Assembly: GCF_000420405.1 (NCBI RefSeq)
Contig: NZ_ATUW01000010.1
Location: 1 to 50,980, forward strand
Direction: 5' to 3'
From: Winkia neuii subsp. neuii DSM 8576
GTDB lineage: Bacteria; Actinomycetota; Actinomycetes; Actinomycetales; Actinomycetaceae
DNA: 50,980 bases
The position numbers and the translations under genes are program-made. Shown here one piece after another: positions 1 through 8,251 of this stretch (positions within the stretch are counted from its first letter, which is position 1; every line of letters begins with the position of its first letter). The notes beneath the pieces are model-generated. The model was not told the origin of the DNA and made no database searches. It saw only the letters and a program-made list of their open reading frames with translations.

Positions 1-17
1 AGTCACTGCCACGGATT
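1..17 (+). rRNA. Possible 3' end of a 5S rRNA (partial)
   Basis: The first bases (AGTCACTGCCACGGATT) resemble the 3' end of actinobacterial 5S rRNAs, where a G/A-GTCACTGCC-like stretch is followed by the 3' strand of helix I. The bases CCACGG could pair with a CCGTGG expected at the 5' end of the molecule, outside the window. A strong hairpin follows about 20 bases later, as expected after an rrn operon. Only the last bases are visible, so the call is tentative. Confidence 0.35.
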
Positions 18-35
18 ATTCTTTGTTATTTGGTT

Positions 36-79
36 GGGCCCAACCCCTCTATATAGTGGGGGGTTGGGTCCTTCTGTTT
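36..79 (+). terminator. Terminator hairpin after the upstream (probably rRNA) transcript
   Basis: A 12-bp stem (36-47 with 60-71, one G-T pair) encloses a 12-base loop and is followed by a T-rich tail (TTCTGTTTG). It fits intrinsic termination of the transcript entering from the left. Confidence 0.6.
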
Positions 80-422
80 GTTAAACCCGCCGTCTTGTTA
101 AACCCTTGGGCTTGCTTGTTGTTTAAGCCCGGTTTGCTTGCCGGGGTCCGGGTAGTCGGGCTGTTATGGCAGGGGGGGTGCTCCCTGGCAGGGGGCGGGT
201 TGCGGGTGGGGCCCCTCCGGGAGGGGCGGGCCGGCCCACAAACAACACAAGGATAGAAACAAAGTCCTCTTATCTTCGCTGCCAAGATGTTGGAAGGGAT
301 TTTTATCGGCAAGGGTAGCAAGAGTGTTTTTCAGAGCCCGACTTCACACTGAGGAGCGGGCTCGCCGGTCACAGTTTCTACTATGCTAGAGACAAGTACT
401 TACCACTATCCGAAGGAATACT
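80..422. other. Non-coding G-rich intergenic stretch and leader of the first gene
   Basis: No convincing gene is present. TGTTAAACCC occurs twice (79-88 and 97-106). A bulged hairpin spans about 100-135, a G-quadruplex-type motif lies at 191-211, a 7-bp hairpin at 211-227 and another 7-bp hairpin at 334-363 (334-340 with 357-363). A TATGCT box at 382-387 could be a -10 element, but no good -35 is seen. GAAGGA at 412-417 is the ribosome binding site for the GTG start at 423. The open frames across 23-321 are low-complexity by-products of the G/C runs. Confidence 0.5.
191..211 (+). other. G-quadruplex-type motif
   Basis: Four G runs of 5, 3, 3 and 4 bases are separated by loops of 1, 4 and 1 bases, matching the G3+N1-7 pattern. 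Further G runs at 143-146, 150-152, 158-160 and 172-178 lie just upstream on the same strand. This shows sequence potential only; folding is inferred. Confidence 0.5.
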
Positions 423-2654
423 GTGAACGATCGTTTTTCAAGGGACTGGCATAGCCGTGAGCGCGCTCCCAAGTGGCGGGAGAATAGCAAATCTGGGCGC
501 TCCGATCGTCAGCAGAAGTACGGCAGGGATGGCCAGTTCCGACATGACGAGGGTAGGGGACACTCCAGTCATAATTCTGACCGGAAGCGTCGTTATGACT
601 CGGATCGCCGTGATAGTGGCAAGAGGCATTTCGGTCGCGAAGGCGAACGGCGTGATGGTCACCAGCGAGGAGCGTGGCGGTCAGAAGATCGTGGTAAGAG
701 GCGTTTCGACGATCGTCGTTCCGGGGGAAAACGTTTTTCTGATCGCCCGCGGAAACAGCATGGCCGTAACGAAGAGCGAGGTCCCCGGGATTTCCGTCGG
801 CAAAATAAGTGGGACTCGCGACGCAACGAACCCGAGATTCCCACGAATGTTAAAGCGGAGTCGCTCGACCCCGCCGCTCGGAAAGCTCTTGCCGGGTTAA
901 ATCCCGATAATGCCGATATCGTAGCGAGGCACCTCGTTATGGCGGGTTCGCTTGTTGACGTTGATCCACAGGCGGCCTACGATCATGCTCAGGCGGCAGT
1001 GGCGCGCGCTGGTCGGATTGGCGCGGTGCGCGAGGCAGCGGCGTTGTCCGCCTACGCTTGCCAGAAGTACCAGGAGGCACTACGCGAGGTTCGGGCACTG
1101 CGGCGCCTAACTGGTGAGGATACCCTCCGGGCGATTGAAGCTGACTGTGAGCGCGGAATGGGGAAGCCCCAGAAGGCGCTCGACATCATTGGCGATACGT
1201 CTACGGCCGGGATGTCAGTTGCAGATCAAGCAGAGCTCGCTCTGGTCGCGTCGGGGGCTCGAGCTGATTTGGGAGAACCCGATGCAGGCCTGCTAGTGAT
1301 CGACGATTTTTTGGCAACTCGGAAGGTTGAAGACGACGAGACCCTTTCGCGTCTTCTACAGGTGAAGGTCGATCGCTTGCGTGAACTCGGAAGGGACGAG
1401 GAAGCGCAGCAGACCGAGGCACAGATCCCTGCTGTGCCAGAACCGCTTACTATCGTCGATTTCGACGAGGTAGTTGAGGCTGAAATGGAATATGTCGCCT
1501 CAGATTTGCAGGGATCGCGCAAACCACTCAATGAAAAATATGAATTGGCCCTGGTTGACTTAGACGGAGTTGCCTATATGGGCTCAAAGCCTATCGAACA
1601 TGCCGGAAGTGGTCTCATGGCTGCGAAGGACTCCGGGATGGAACTCGTTTTCGTGACTAACAACGCCTCGCGTACCAGGCAGCAGGTTAAGGAAAAGCTC
1701 GCCGGCTTTGGAATCGATATCGACGAAGACAAGATTATGACCTCTGCTATGGACGGGGTCGCAATCCTGAAAGAAATACTCCCTCCTGCGGCAAAGGTAC
1801 TTGCGATCGGTGGCAAGGGGCTGTTTGCTGCCGTAACTGAGGCTGGTTTTGAATTGGTGAATTCCGCGGACGACCACCCTGCAGCGGTAATTCAGGGATA
1901 TGATGCCTCGCTCGGATGGAGTGACTTGTCCGAAGCAGCCTATGCCATCAACAATGGGGCAGCCTTTGTAGCTACGAACATGGATGCCACGCTCCCGACA
2001 GAACGCGGTTTCAGCCTTGGAAACGGTTCCTTGGTCCAGGCAGTTATTCACGCAACCGGAGTTGAACCCAGGCCAGGCGGAAAGCCGTTTCCTGGGATCT
2101 ACCGGCATGCGGTAGAAATTGCCGAGGGGTCGAAGGCACTGTGCATCGGCGATCGCCTCGATACAGACATTGCCGGCGCTCGCGCAGCAGGGTATCCGGT
2201 ACTGCACTTGCTGACGGGCGTGGCGAGTGCCAAAGATGTTGCTTTGGCGAAGAAAGAAGAAAGGCCTACATATCTTGGCCTGGATATGCGTTCATTGCTA
2301 GAGCCGGTACCTGGCCCTGTCAAGACCGCCAACGGCGATTGGGTCTGTGGGGCTTCGCGCGGATTCAGGGTCGAGCGAGGAACCATTCAAGTTGACGAGG
2401 TAGCTCTCGGTCAGGATTCATTGACGTTGGAGCTCGATGACTACAGGGCTCTTGTCGCTGCCGTGTGGGAGGCACGCGATCACCGAGATCGGGTGAATGT
2501 TCCGGAAATAGAGGTTGTTCGCAACCGCGAAGAGCGTCTCGAGGACAAGGATTTGGGGGAAAGGTCTGGTTCAGTCGAGAACGAGGTGCAGGCCGGGCAG
2601 AGTGATTACTCTGTTGCAGATTCGGCAGCGGTAGATAATGAAGACAATGAGTGA
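423..2654 (+). CDS. Three-part HAD-family sugar-phosphatase-like protein with Arg-rich N-terminus
   Basis: The 743-residue product has three parts. Residues 1 to about 140 are a low-complexity tail rich in Arg, Asp, Gly, Ser and His, of the kind seen in RNA-associated disordered regions. Residues about 140-345 are Ala-rich helical repeats (TPR-like). Residues about 373-630 are a class IIA HAD phosphatase: DLDGVAY near 379, TNNASR near 412, GGKPFPGIY near 553 and GDRLDTD near 577. An acidic tail follows. In M. tuberculosis a TPR-like protein (Rv1691) and a HAD phosphatase (Rv1692) are separate neighbours at this place, so this gene looks like their fusion. The substrate is unknown; the family includes 4-nitrophenyl phosphatases and NagD. 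The GTG start is supported by GAAGGA six bases upstream. Confidence 0.85.
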   Translation: MNDRFSRDWHSRERAPKWRENSKSGRSDRQQKYGRDGQFRHDEGRGHSSHNSDRKRRYDSDRRDSGKRHFGREGERRDGHQRGAWRSEDRGKRRFDDRRSGGKRFSDRPRKQHGRNEERGPRDFRRQNKWDSRRNEPEIPTNVKAESLDPAARKALAGLNPDNADIVARHLVMAGSLVDVDPQAAYDHAQAAVARAGRIGAVREAAALSAYACQKYQEALREVRALRRLTGEDTLRAIEADCERGMGKPQKALDIIGDTSTAGMSVADQAELALVASGARADLGEPDAGLLVIDDFLATRKVEDDETLSRLLQVKVDRLRELGRDEEAQQTEAQIPAVPEPLTIVDFDEVVEAEMEYVASDLQGSRKPLNEKYELALVDLDGVAYMGSKPIEHAGSGLMAAKDSGMELVFVTNNASRTRQQVKEKLAGFGIDIDEDKIMTSAMDGVAILKEILPPAAKVLAIGGKGLFAAVTEAGFELVNSADDHPAAVIQGYDASLGWSDLSEAAYAINNGAAFVATNMDATLPTERGFSLGNGSLVQAVIHATGVEPRPGGKPFPGIYRHAVEIAEGSKALCIGDRLDTDIAGARAAGYPVLHLLTGVASAKDVALAKKEERPTYLGLDMRSLLEPVPGPVKTANGDWVCGASRGFRVERGTIQVDEVALGQDSLTLELDDYRALVAAVWEARDHRDRVNVPEIEVVRNREERLEDKDLGERSGSVENEVQAGQSDYSVADSAAVDNEDNE

Positions 2655-2787
2655 TCTGGAGGTGGATTTGTCAAATATCCAACAAGCCTTGGCAAATCTC
2701 ACCGACAATCCTCTTGCCATACAAGTACAAATACTAAAGGACATACAGCAGCAACTAGCTGAAGCACTTACGACAGTAGGGAACTGA
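2647..2787 (+). CDS. Small conserved-position ORF between the HAD phosphatase and tlyA (Rv1693-like)
   Basis: An ATG at 2647, overlapping the upstream stop by 8 bases, opens a 46-residue frame beginning MSDLEVDLSNIQQALANL and ending ALTTVGN. Its TGA shares one base with the tlyA ATG. The product is acidic, Gln/Leu-rich and probably helical. In M. tuberculosis a comparably short ORF (Rv1693) sits between the same two neighbours, so position supports a real gene. The start has no clear Shine-Dalgarno sequence and would rely on translational coupling. Function is unknown. Confidence 0.6.
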   Translation: MSDLEVDLSNIQQALANLTDNPLAIQVQILKDIQQQLAEALTTVGN

Positions 2788-3617
2788 TGGGCAGGCTAAG
2801 GCGTATAGATTCTGAGCTGGTGCGCAGAAAGCTCGCGCCTTCTAGAACAAAAGCTGCCCAGCTTATAGCGTCGGGTCAGGTCAAGCTAGACGGACAAGTG
2901 GTAACAAAACCTGCGAGGCAGGTGGACCCCGCCCAGGCAGTAACAGTATCTCACGTGCCTGGTCAGGACTATGCTTCCCGAGGCGCTTACAAACTTGCTG
3001 GTGCGCTGGATCTTTTGGCGCAAAGCGGACCTCGAATAAATGGCGTGCGCTGTCTAGATGCCGGTGCCTCAACAGGCGGATTTACTGACGTGTTGCTTCG
3101 CCGAGGTGCGGCCTCTGTGGTGGCAGTTGACGTGGGGTACGGGCAGATGGCCTGGCGCTTGCGAACTGACCCTCGAGTAGAGATGCTCGAACGGACTAAC
3201 GTGCGTACCCTTGAGGCCGAACAGGTCGCTCCTGCGCCATCTTTGGTGGTGGGGGACCTGTCCTTCATTTCACTAACCTTGGTGATTCCCGCTTTGGTGA
3301 GAGTATCTTCACCCAGAGCTAACTTCTTGCTAATGGTCAAGCCTCAATTCGAGATCGGTAAGGACCGGCTCGGACACGGGGGAGTGGTTCGCGAGCCCGA
3401 GCAGCGCATCGAAACGGTTCTAAAGGTAGCTGAGTGCGCCATCGAAAACGGTCTAACCGTTAAGGCCTGCGCGGCTTCTCCGCTCCCCGGGCCCTCTGGA
3501 AATGTCGAATATTTTCTCTACATGTCAAAGCTCCAAGAGACTGCGAAAAATGCGCCCGAGCTTTCTGCCATGGTACGCAAAGCAGTCGAAGACGGGCCTA
3601 GGGGAGCTCACAAATGA
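2787..3617 (+). CDS. tlyA: TlyA family rRNA (cytidine-2'-O)-methyltransferase
   Basis: The 276-residue product matches the TlyA/HlyA family, which in mycobacteria 2'-O-methylates cytidines in 16S and 23S rRNA at the subunit interface and conditions capreomycin sensitivity. The N-terminal S4 RNA-binding domain (residues about 1-62) contains SRTKAAQLIASGQVKLDG. The linker YASRGAYKL is followed by an FtsJ-type Rossmann domain with the SAM motif LDAGASTGGFTD and the later GDLSFISL strand. Length is normal for the family. It is translationally coupled at both ends: one base shared with the small ORF upstream and four with the NAD kinase downstream. Ribosome methylation is the likely role; a haemolysin role is a historical name. 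Confidence 0.93.
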   Translation: MGRLRRIDSELVRRKLAPSRTKAAQLIASGQVKLDGQVVTKPARQVDPAQAVTVSHVPGQDYASRGAYKLAGALDLLAQSGPRINGVRCLDAGASTGGFTDVLLRRGAASVVAVDVGYGQMAWRLRTDPRVEMLERTNVRTLEAEQVAPAPSLVVGDLSFISLTLVIPALVRVSSPRANFLLMVKPQFEIGKDRLGHGGVVREPEQRIETVLKVAECAIENGLTVKACAASPLPGPSGNVEYFLYMSKLQETAKNAPELSAMVRKAVEDGPRGAHK

Positions 3618-4435
3618 GGAAGGTGTACGCCCAGCTACATTCGGATCGTCCCGCCGCAAAGGCCGCTTACCTCGAGCTGCGTATGGGCTTGCAAAAACAG
3701 GGCGTAGTACTGGTTGACCATATCGATTCCGAAGTGGAATTGGTAATGGCAGTTGGGGGCGACGGTACTGTTTTGTCTGCTGCCCCCCTTGCGCGCGAAG
3801 CAGGGCTGCCCCTATTCGGTATAAATCTGGGGCACATGGGTTTTTTGACCGAGGCTGAAAAGGAAGATCTAAAAGTCGTAATCGACCATATAGTACGCGC
3901 TGACTTCGAAGTCGAAAATCGGATGAGCATGCAAATAGCTGTGCGTAGGCCCGGGGCGAAGAACGTTACAGATTGGGCGTTGAATGAGGCTGCAATCTTG
4001 CATACTGACGCCGCCCACCCAGCACATTTTGGGCTCGGTATAGACGGACAAGGAGTATCGACGTACGGGGCCGACGGAATAATTGTTGCCACTCCAACCG
4101 GATCGACGGCCTACTCGTTTAGCGCTGGCGGGCCTGTTGTGTGGCCAGATGTGCAGGCCCTGGTTGTAACACCTTTAGCAGCACACGGACTTTTTACTCG
4201 GCCGCTGGTAGTTTCTCCGACTTCAATAGTAGAGGTTGCTATCTCACCGTTGCAGCGCAGCCGGCTGGAACTTTGGGCGGACGGGCAGCGCTGTACTCCC
4301 CTGGAACCGGGTACGACAGTGCAAATGACACGCTCTGAAAAGCCCGTTCGCTTCGCGCGCATAAATGCCGCACCTTTTTCCTCTAGACTTGTTCGGAAAT
4401 TTGATCTTCCAGTTCATGGTTGGCGGGATAGCTAG
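3614..4435 (+). CDS. nadK: NAD kinase
   Basis: The 273-residue product is an ATP/polyphosphate-NAD kinase, making NADP from NAD in the cytosol. The hallmark GGDGT lies at residues 48-52, a conserved NE pair is near residue 124, and the glycine-rich ATPTGSTAYSFSAGGPVV segment that shapes the NAD site follows. The protein is at the shorter end of the family, with little sequence before the first strand (MRKVYAQLHS). The start overlaps the tlyA stop in an ATGA and the stop shares one base with the recN GTG. The tlyA-nadK-recN order is a long-conserved actinobacterial arrangement. Confidence 0.95.
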   Translation: MRKVYAQLHSDRPAAKAAYLELRMGLQKQGVVLVDHIDSEVELVMAVGGDGTVLSAAPLAREAGLPLFGINLGHMGFLTEAEKEDLKVVIDHIVRADFEVENRMSMQIAVRRPGAKNVTDWALNEAAILHTDAAHPAHFGLGIDGQGVSTYGADGIIVATPTGSTAYSFSAGGPVVWPDVQALVVTPLAAHGLFTRPLVVSPTSIVEVAISPLQRSRLELWADGQRCTPLEPGTTVQMTRSEKPVRFARINAAPFSSRLVRKFDLPVHGWRDS

Positions 4436-6096
4436 TGCTCGAAGAACTTAGTATTGAAAATCTTGGGGTAATCTCCAAGGCCGTTGTTTCATTCGCTAGT
4501 GGACTCACGGTTATAACCGGCGAAACTGGAGCCGGCAAGACCATGGTGCTCACCTCTCTGGGGTTACTCACTGGAGCCAAACCCGACGCGGGAAAGGTAC
4601 GTGCTGGAAGCGAACGCGCCCACGTAGAGGGGCTATTCGCAATCGAAAGCGATGGAGCAGTCCAAGATCTTGTCTTGGGTGCCGGCGGTGAAGTCGAGGA
4701 GGGGGCCGTGTTACTTTCGCGGACTGTGCCAGCCAAAGGTCGGTCGCGGGCATTTGCCGGGGGGCACTCCGTTCCTGCTGGAATACTTCGCCAGGCTGGG
4801 GAATTCTTAGTTGCAGTACACGGCCAAACAGAGCAATTGAAGCTGCGCTCGGCAGCGGCTCAGAGAGCTCGTGTTGATCTGGCCGGAGGGGAAAAATTGG
4901 GTACAGCTCTAGCCGCATACCACAGCTCTTTCGGGCGCTATCGCCGTGCTTGCGCCAAGCTCGAGGATTGGCGCACCAGTGCGCGTACTAGACAGGTGGA
5001 AATAGAAGTACTGCGCTCTGGCATTGAACAGATTGACGAATTAGCGCCGAAGCCCAACGAGGACGAACAGCTGCGTTCACAGATCGAGCGCCTAACCAAC
5101 GTCGAAGACCTGCGCGAAGCTACTGCCGGCGCAGCCTCTTATTTGAACGCGGAGGGGGGAATAGTTGACTCTGTTGGCGCAATAATTGAAGCCTTGCAAA
5201 AAGCCACCCGCTATGATCCAGCGCTAACGAACCAGCTTCAAGTCGCCTCTGGCATAGAGGCAGATCTTCAAGAGCTAGCTAGAACGATCTCGGACTACCT
5301 CGAAAGCTTGCAAGCTGATCCGAATGAGCTTGAACGTATGCACGAGCGATTGGCAAAGATAACCGAGGTGGGCAGGGGCCGGGCGGCCTCGGCTAGCGGG
5401 TTACTGTCCTGGCGCAAAGAGGCCAGCCAAAGGCTGTCCGAAATCGATGGAGGCAGTGAGCGAGAGCAGGAACTTGAGGCCGAGGTTCAAGCCTGCTTCG
5501 CCGAGGCGGACAAGCTCGCAAAAGAGCTAACTAGGCTGCGCAAGAGGTCTGCCTCCGCCCTCGCGAGCGCTGCTACCCGAGAGCTGAAAGAGCTAGCAAT
5601 GCCCAATGCGCAAATTGTTGTTGAGGTAAGACCGCTTGCCGAACTGGGAGAAAACGGGCAGGACGAAGTAGCTATCAGACTAAAGCCGCACCCTTCTATG
5701 CCGGCTGTAGATTTGGGTGAGGGGGCTTCAGGGGGAGAGCTTTCGAGGATCATGCTCGCCTTGGAACTATCTACTCTTGGTCGAGGCGGGCAAAGCCCGG
5801 TCATGGTATTTGACGAAGTCGACGCAGGCATTGGTGGGCAGGCAGCGACCTCAGTTGGATTGAGGCTGGCCCGGTTAGCTCAAAATAGGCAAGTAATAGT
5901 TGTCACTCACCTGGCGCAGGTAGCCGCGTTCGGGCAAACTCACATCGTTGTGGAAAAATCCGGCGCAAACGCGGCGGTAAGGCAAGTTGAGGGCGAGGAA
6001 CGAGTCCTAGAGCTCGCTCGCATGTTATCTGGACACACGGACTCAAAATCGGCAAGAGTGCACGCCGCTGAGTTGTTAAACGGCTCGCACGTGTAA
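4435..6096 (+). CDS. recN: DNA repair protein RecN
   Basis: The 553-residue SMC-like ATPase acts in double-strand break repair. Walker A GETGAGKT is at residues 29-36. A long charged, coiled-coil-forming middle region runs from about 140 to 390. The ABC signature ASGGELSRIMLAL is near 431, followed by Walker B with MVFDEVDAGIGG near 457 and the switch histidine region VVTHLAQVAAFG. Head and coil organisation and length are normal for RecN. The GTG start shares one base with the NAD kinase stop, and no Shine-Dalgarno is obvious, so translation is probably coupled. SOS control would be usual, but no LexA box can be recognised inside the upstream coding sequence. Confidence 0.95.
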   Translation: MLEELSIENLGVISKAVVSFASGLTVITGETGAGKTMVLTSLGLLTGAKPDAGKVRAGSERAHVEGLFAIESDGAVQDLVLGAGGEVEEGAVLLSRTVPAKGRSRAFAGGHSVPAGILRQAGEFLVAVHGQTEQLKLRSAAAQRARVDLAGGEKLGTALAAYHSSFGRYRRACAKLEDWRTSARTRQVEIEVLRSGIEQIDELAPKPNEDEQLRSQIERLTNVEDLREATAGAASYLNAEGGIVDSVGAIIEALQKATRYDPALTNQLQVASGIEADLQELARTISDYLESLQADPNELERMHERLAKITEVGRGRAASASGLLSWRKEASQRLSEIDGGSEREQELEAEVQACFAEADKLAKELTRLRKRSASALASAATRELKELAMPNAQIVVEVRPLAELGENGQDEVAIRLKPHPSMPAVDLGEGASGGELSRIMLALELSTLGRGGQSPVMVFDEVDAGIGGQAATSVGLRLARLAQNRQVIVVTHLAQVAAFGQTHIVVEKSGANAAVRQVEGEERVLELARMLSGHTDSKSARVHAAELLNGSHV

Positions 6097-6107
6097 TACT
6101 AAGGTCC

Positions 6108-7307
6108 GTGGCAACGTTGTTCAGAAGGACAAAGAAGCGGGGGGTATCCCTAAATGAGGGGCCCGCCCAGGTAGACAAGCGCACCAAAAATCTGACTCGC
6201 AGGTTGGAAGAAGGCTCAATTGCCGTCATCAACCACGCCGACATTGACCGGGTAGCAGCAGAGGCACTTGTTGGCGCAAAACCGATTGCTGTCTTGAACG
6301 CGGCCAAATCCACCACGGGTCGTTATCCGAATATGGGCCCGGGGATAATTTTAGACGCGGGTATCATCCTAATCGACGATTTAGGCACCGACGTAATGCA
6401 GGTGCGTGAGGGCACTACTCTCACCATAAAAGGCGACGAGGTTTACGCCGACGGTAAGTTATTAGCCGCAGGGAAGCGGCAGGACCAGCAGTCTAATCAG
6501 GCTGCAATGGAAGAGGCGCGCTCTGGTCTTTCAGTGCAAATTGAGGCGTTCGCAGCCAACACCATGGAATACCTGCGGCGAGAACGCGACCTCTTACTTG
6601 ACGGCGTCGGCGTTCCCCGCGTGCGTACAAAGCTCGATGGGCGCCAGGTGCTCATTGTAGTTCGCGGTTACAACTACAAGGAAGACTTGCGCTCGCTAAA
6701 ACCGTACATTCGCGAATACAAACCTGTGCTTGTAGGAGTCGATGGGGGAGCCGACGCGATACGCGAAGAAGGCTACCAACCGGACATGATCATTGGCGAC
6801 ATGGATTCGGTTAGCGACGAGGCGCTGCGCTGCGGTGCCGAAATTGTTGTGCACGCATACAAAGACGGCAGGGCGCCAGGTACTGAACGGCTCGACCGGC
6901 AGGGCATTGACTACATTACGTTCCCAGCTACCGGTACTTCCGAGGATGTTGCTATGCTCCTCGCCGACGACAAGGGGGCGGAGCTGATAGTCGCCCTCGG
7001 AACCCACGCCACGTTAGTCGAATTCCTGGACAAGGGGCGCGCCGGCATGGCCTCTACTTTTCTGACCCGTTTGCGGGTCGGCTCAAAGCTAGTGGATGCC
7101 AAGGGAGTCTCCCAGCTATACCAACCCAAGGTTTCAAATAAGCAGGCGCTCTTGTTCGCGCTGGTTGGGGTAGCCGCCGTGTTGATTGCGTTGGCAGTTA
7201 CACCGGCAGGGCAGACCTTCTATGGCGTAATTGGGCTCTATTTATCTAGACTCTGGGCGTCAATAACCGGAGCCAGCGGCTTCGGGCCTATTTATCCGTT
7301 CACGTAA
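6108..7307 (+). CDS. steA: SteA, putative cytokinetic-ring protein
   Basis: The 399-residue product matches the SteA family (Rv1697 type). In Corynebacterium glutamicum SteA acts with SteB at the septum to control peptidoglycan cleavage by RipA-type hydrolases. A thiamin pyrophosphokinase-like fold is suggested by VGVDGGADAIREEGYQPD followed by IIGDMDSVSDEAL in the second half. One membrane helix lies at about residues 347-366 (ALLFALVGVAAVLIALAV), leaving a short C-terminal tail. The GTG start follows the recN stop by 11 bases with an AAGG upstream. A catalytic role for the kinase-like fold has not been shown; the septation role is by family. Confidence 0.88.
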   Translation: MATLFRRTKKRGVSLNEGPAQVDKRTKNLTRRLEEGSIAVINHADIDRVAAEALVGAKPIAVLNAAKSTTGRYPNMGPGIILDAGIILIDDLGTDVMQVREGTTLTIKGDEVYADGKLLAAGKRQDQQSNQAAMEEARSGLSVQIEAFAANTMEYLRRERDLLLDGVGVPRVRTKLDGRQVLIVVRGYNYKEDLRSLKPYIREYKPVLVGVDGGADAIREEGYQPDMIIGDMDSVSDEALRCGAEIVVHAYKDGRAPGTERLDRQGIDYITFPATGTSEDVAMLLADDKGAELIVALGTHATLVEFLDKGRAGMASTFLTRLRVGSKLVDAKGVSQLYQPKVSNKQALLFALVGVAAVLIALAVTPAGQTFYGVIGLYLSRLWASITGASGFGPIYPFT

Positions 7308-7318
7308 GAGGTTGAATC

Positions 7319-8251
7319 TTGATTGATTTTCGCTACCACCTAGTTTCCCTAATGGCGGTTCTCATCGCCTTGACGCTCGGCGTGATATTGGGAGCAGGAC
7401 CGCTACAAGGGCCACTCTCATCCGCGCTCACAGGGCAGGTCAACCGTCTTACCGAACAGCAGGCCACGCTCAACGAACAGCTCTCTGAGGCTCACAAGTC
7501 AGTGCAGAATTCTGATTCCTACGTGAACGGGTTGGCCGCCGCAGTTCTTCCTGGCTCTCTCAAAGATCAAAAAGTTGGCCTTATTGTTCTGCCTGGCGCC
7601 GAGGCAGACGACGTAAAGACAATTTCGGACAAGCTGGGCCAAGCAGGTGCGAAGGTTGTTGGGCAAGTGTCTTTGGAAGCAGACTGGTTCACCCAGTCCC
7701 GGGAATCCTACCGCAAGTCATTAGTTTCTTCGATAACCTCGTACCTCGAGACAGCTCCCGAGGGTGGGGCCTCCACCGGGGCGATAATGGGATCGGGCGC
7801 AGTGCAGTTACTGACTGCACCAGGCGACAAATCTAATGCGCTTGCAGAGGTGCTCACCGCTAAATCTGCCCCGTTAGCTACTATTACCAAGAATGTCTCT
7901 GAACCCGCTAAATCGGTAGTTGTAATTGGCCCGCGCAACCCCGATGCAGTTGCTAAGAACGGCAAGAAGGCAGGTAAGACCTATAGTGACGATTCAGTTA
8001 CTGGCCTGGCCCAGGCGGTCGCTAAATCCCCCGAATCTGGAGTGCTAGTTGGAAGCGCTGCAGCGGAAGATTGCTTTATCGCGAAGGTCCGCGCCGGAGG
8101 CGTATCCGTGGCAACAGTGGACTCTATCAGCCAAATAAGCGCCGCCGTTTCTACTCCACTAGCACTTAGTGCGGCAAAGGCCGGTCACCCTGGAGCTTTC
8201 GGCTTCCAGACGGGGGCAGACAAGCCCCTTCCTCCGGTAAAGGCACAGTAA
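7319..8251 (+). CDS. steB: SteB / MctB-family membrane-anchored protein
   Basis: The 310-residue protein begins MIDFRYHLVSL and has one N-terminal membrane helix (about residues 7-26), a short coiled coil (about 40-70, QVNRLTEQQATLNEQLSEA) and an extracytoplasmic alpha/beta domain. This is the family of Rv1698 (MctB, annotated as copper transporter) and corynebacterial SteB, the membrane partner of SteA. Adjacency to steA favours the SteB role; the copper-transport name rests on mycobacterial work. The TTG start is preceded by AAGAGG at 7306-7311. The stop overlaps the next ATG by one base. Confidence 0.85.
   Translation: MIDFRYHLVSLMAVLIALTLGVILGAGPLQGPLSSALTGQVNRLTEQQATLNEQLSEAHKSVQNSDSYVNGLAAAVLPGSLKDQKVGLIVLPGAEADDVKTISDKLGQAGAKVVGQVSLEADWFTQSRESYRKSLVSSITSYLETAPEGGASTGAIMGSGAVQLLTAPGDKSNALAEVLTAKSAPLATITKNVSEPAKSVVVIGPRNPDAVAKNGKKAGKTYSDDSVTGLAQAVAKSPESGVLVGSAAAEDCFIAKVRAGGVSVATVDSISQISAAVSTPLALSAAKAGHPGAFGFQTGADKPLPPVKAQ

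Noticed and set aside
23-321. Open frames of 77 and 90 residues on opposite strands
   Set aside because: They are Gly/Pro/Arg-rich by-products of G and C runs in an intergenic region, with no ribosome binding site and no recognisable domain.
457-900. 147-residue open frame overlapping the Arg-rich part of the HAD protein
   Set aside because: It reads the biased codons of the Arg/Asp tail in another frame; the HAD frame continues through into clear domains.
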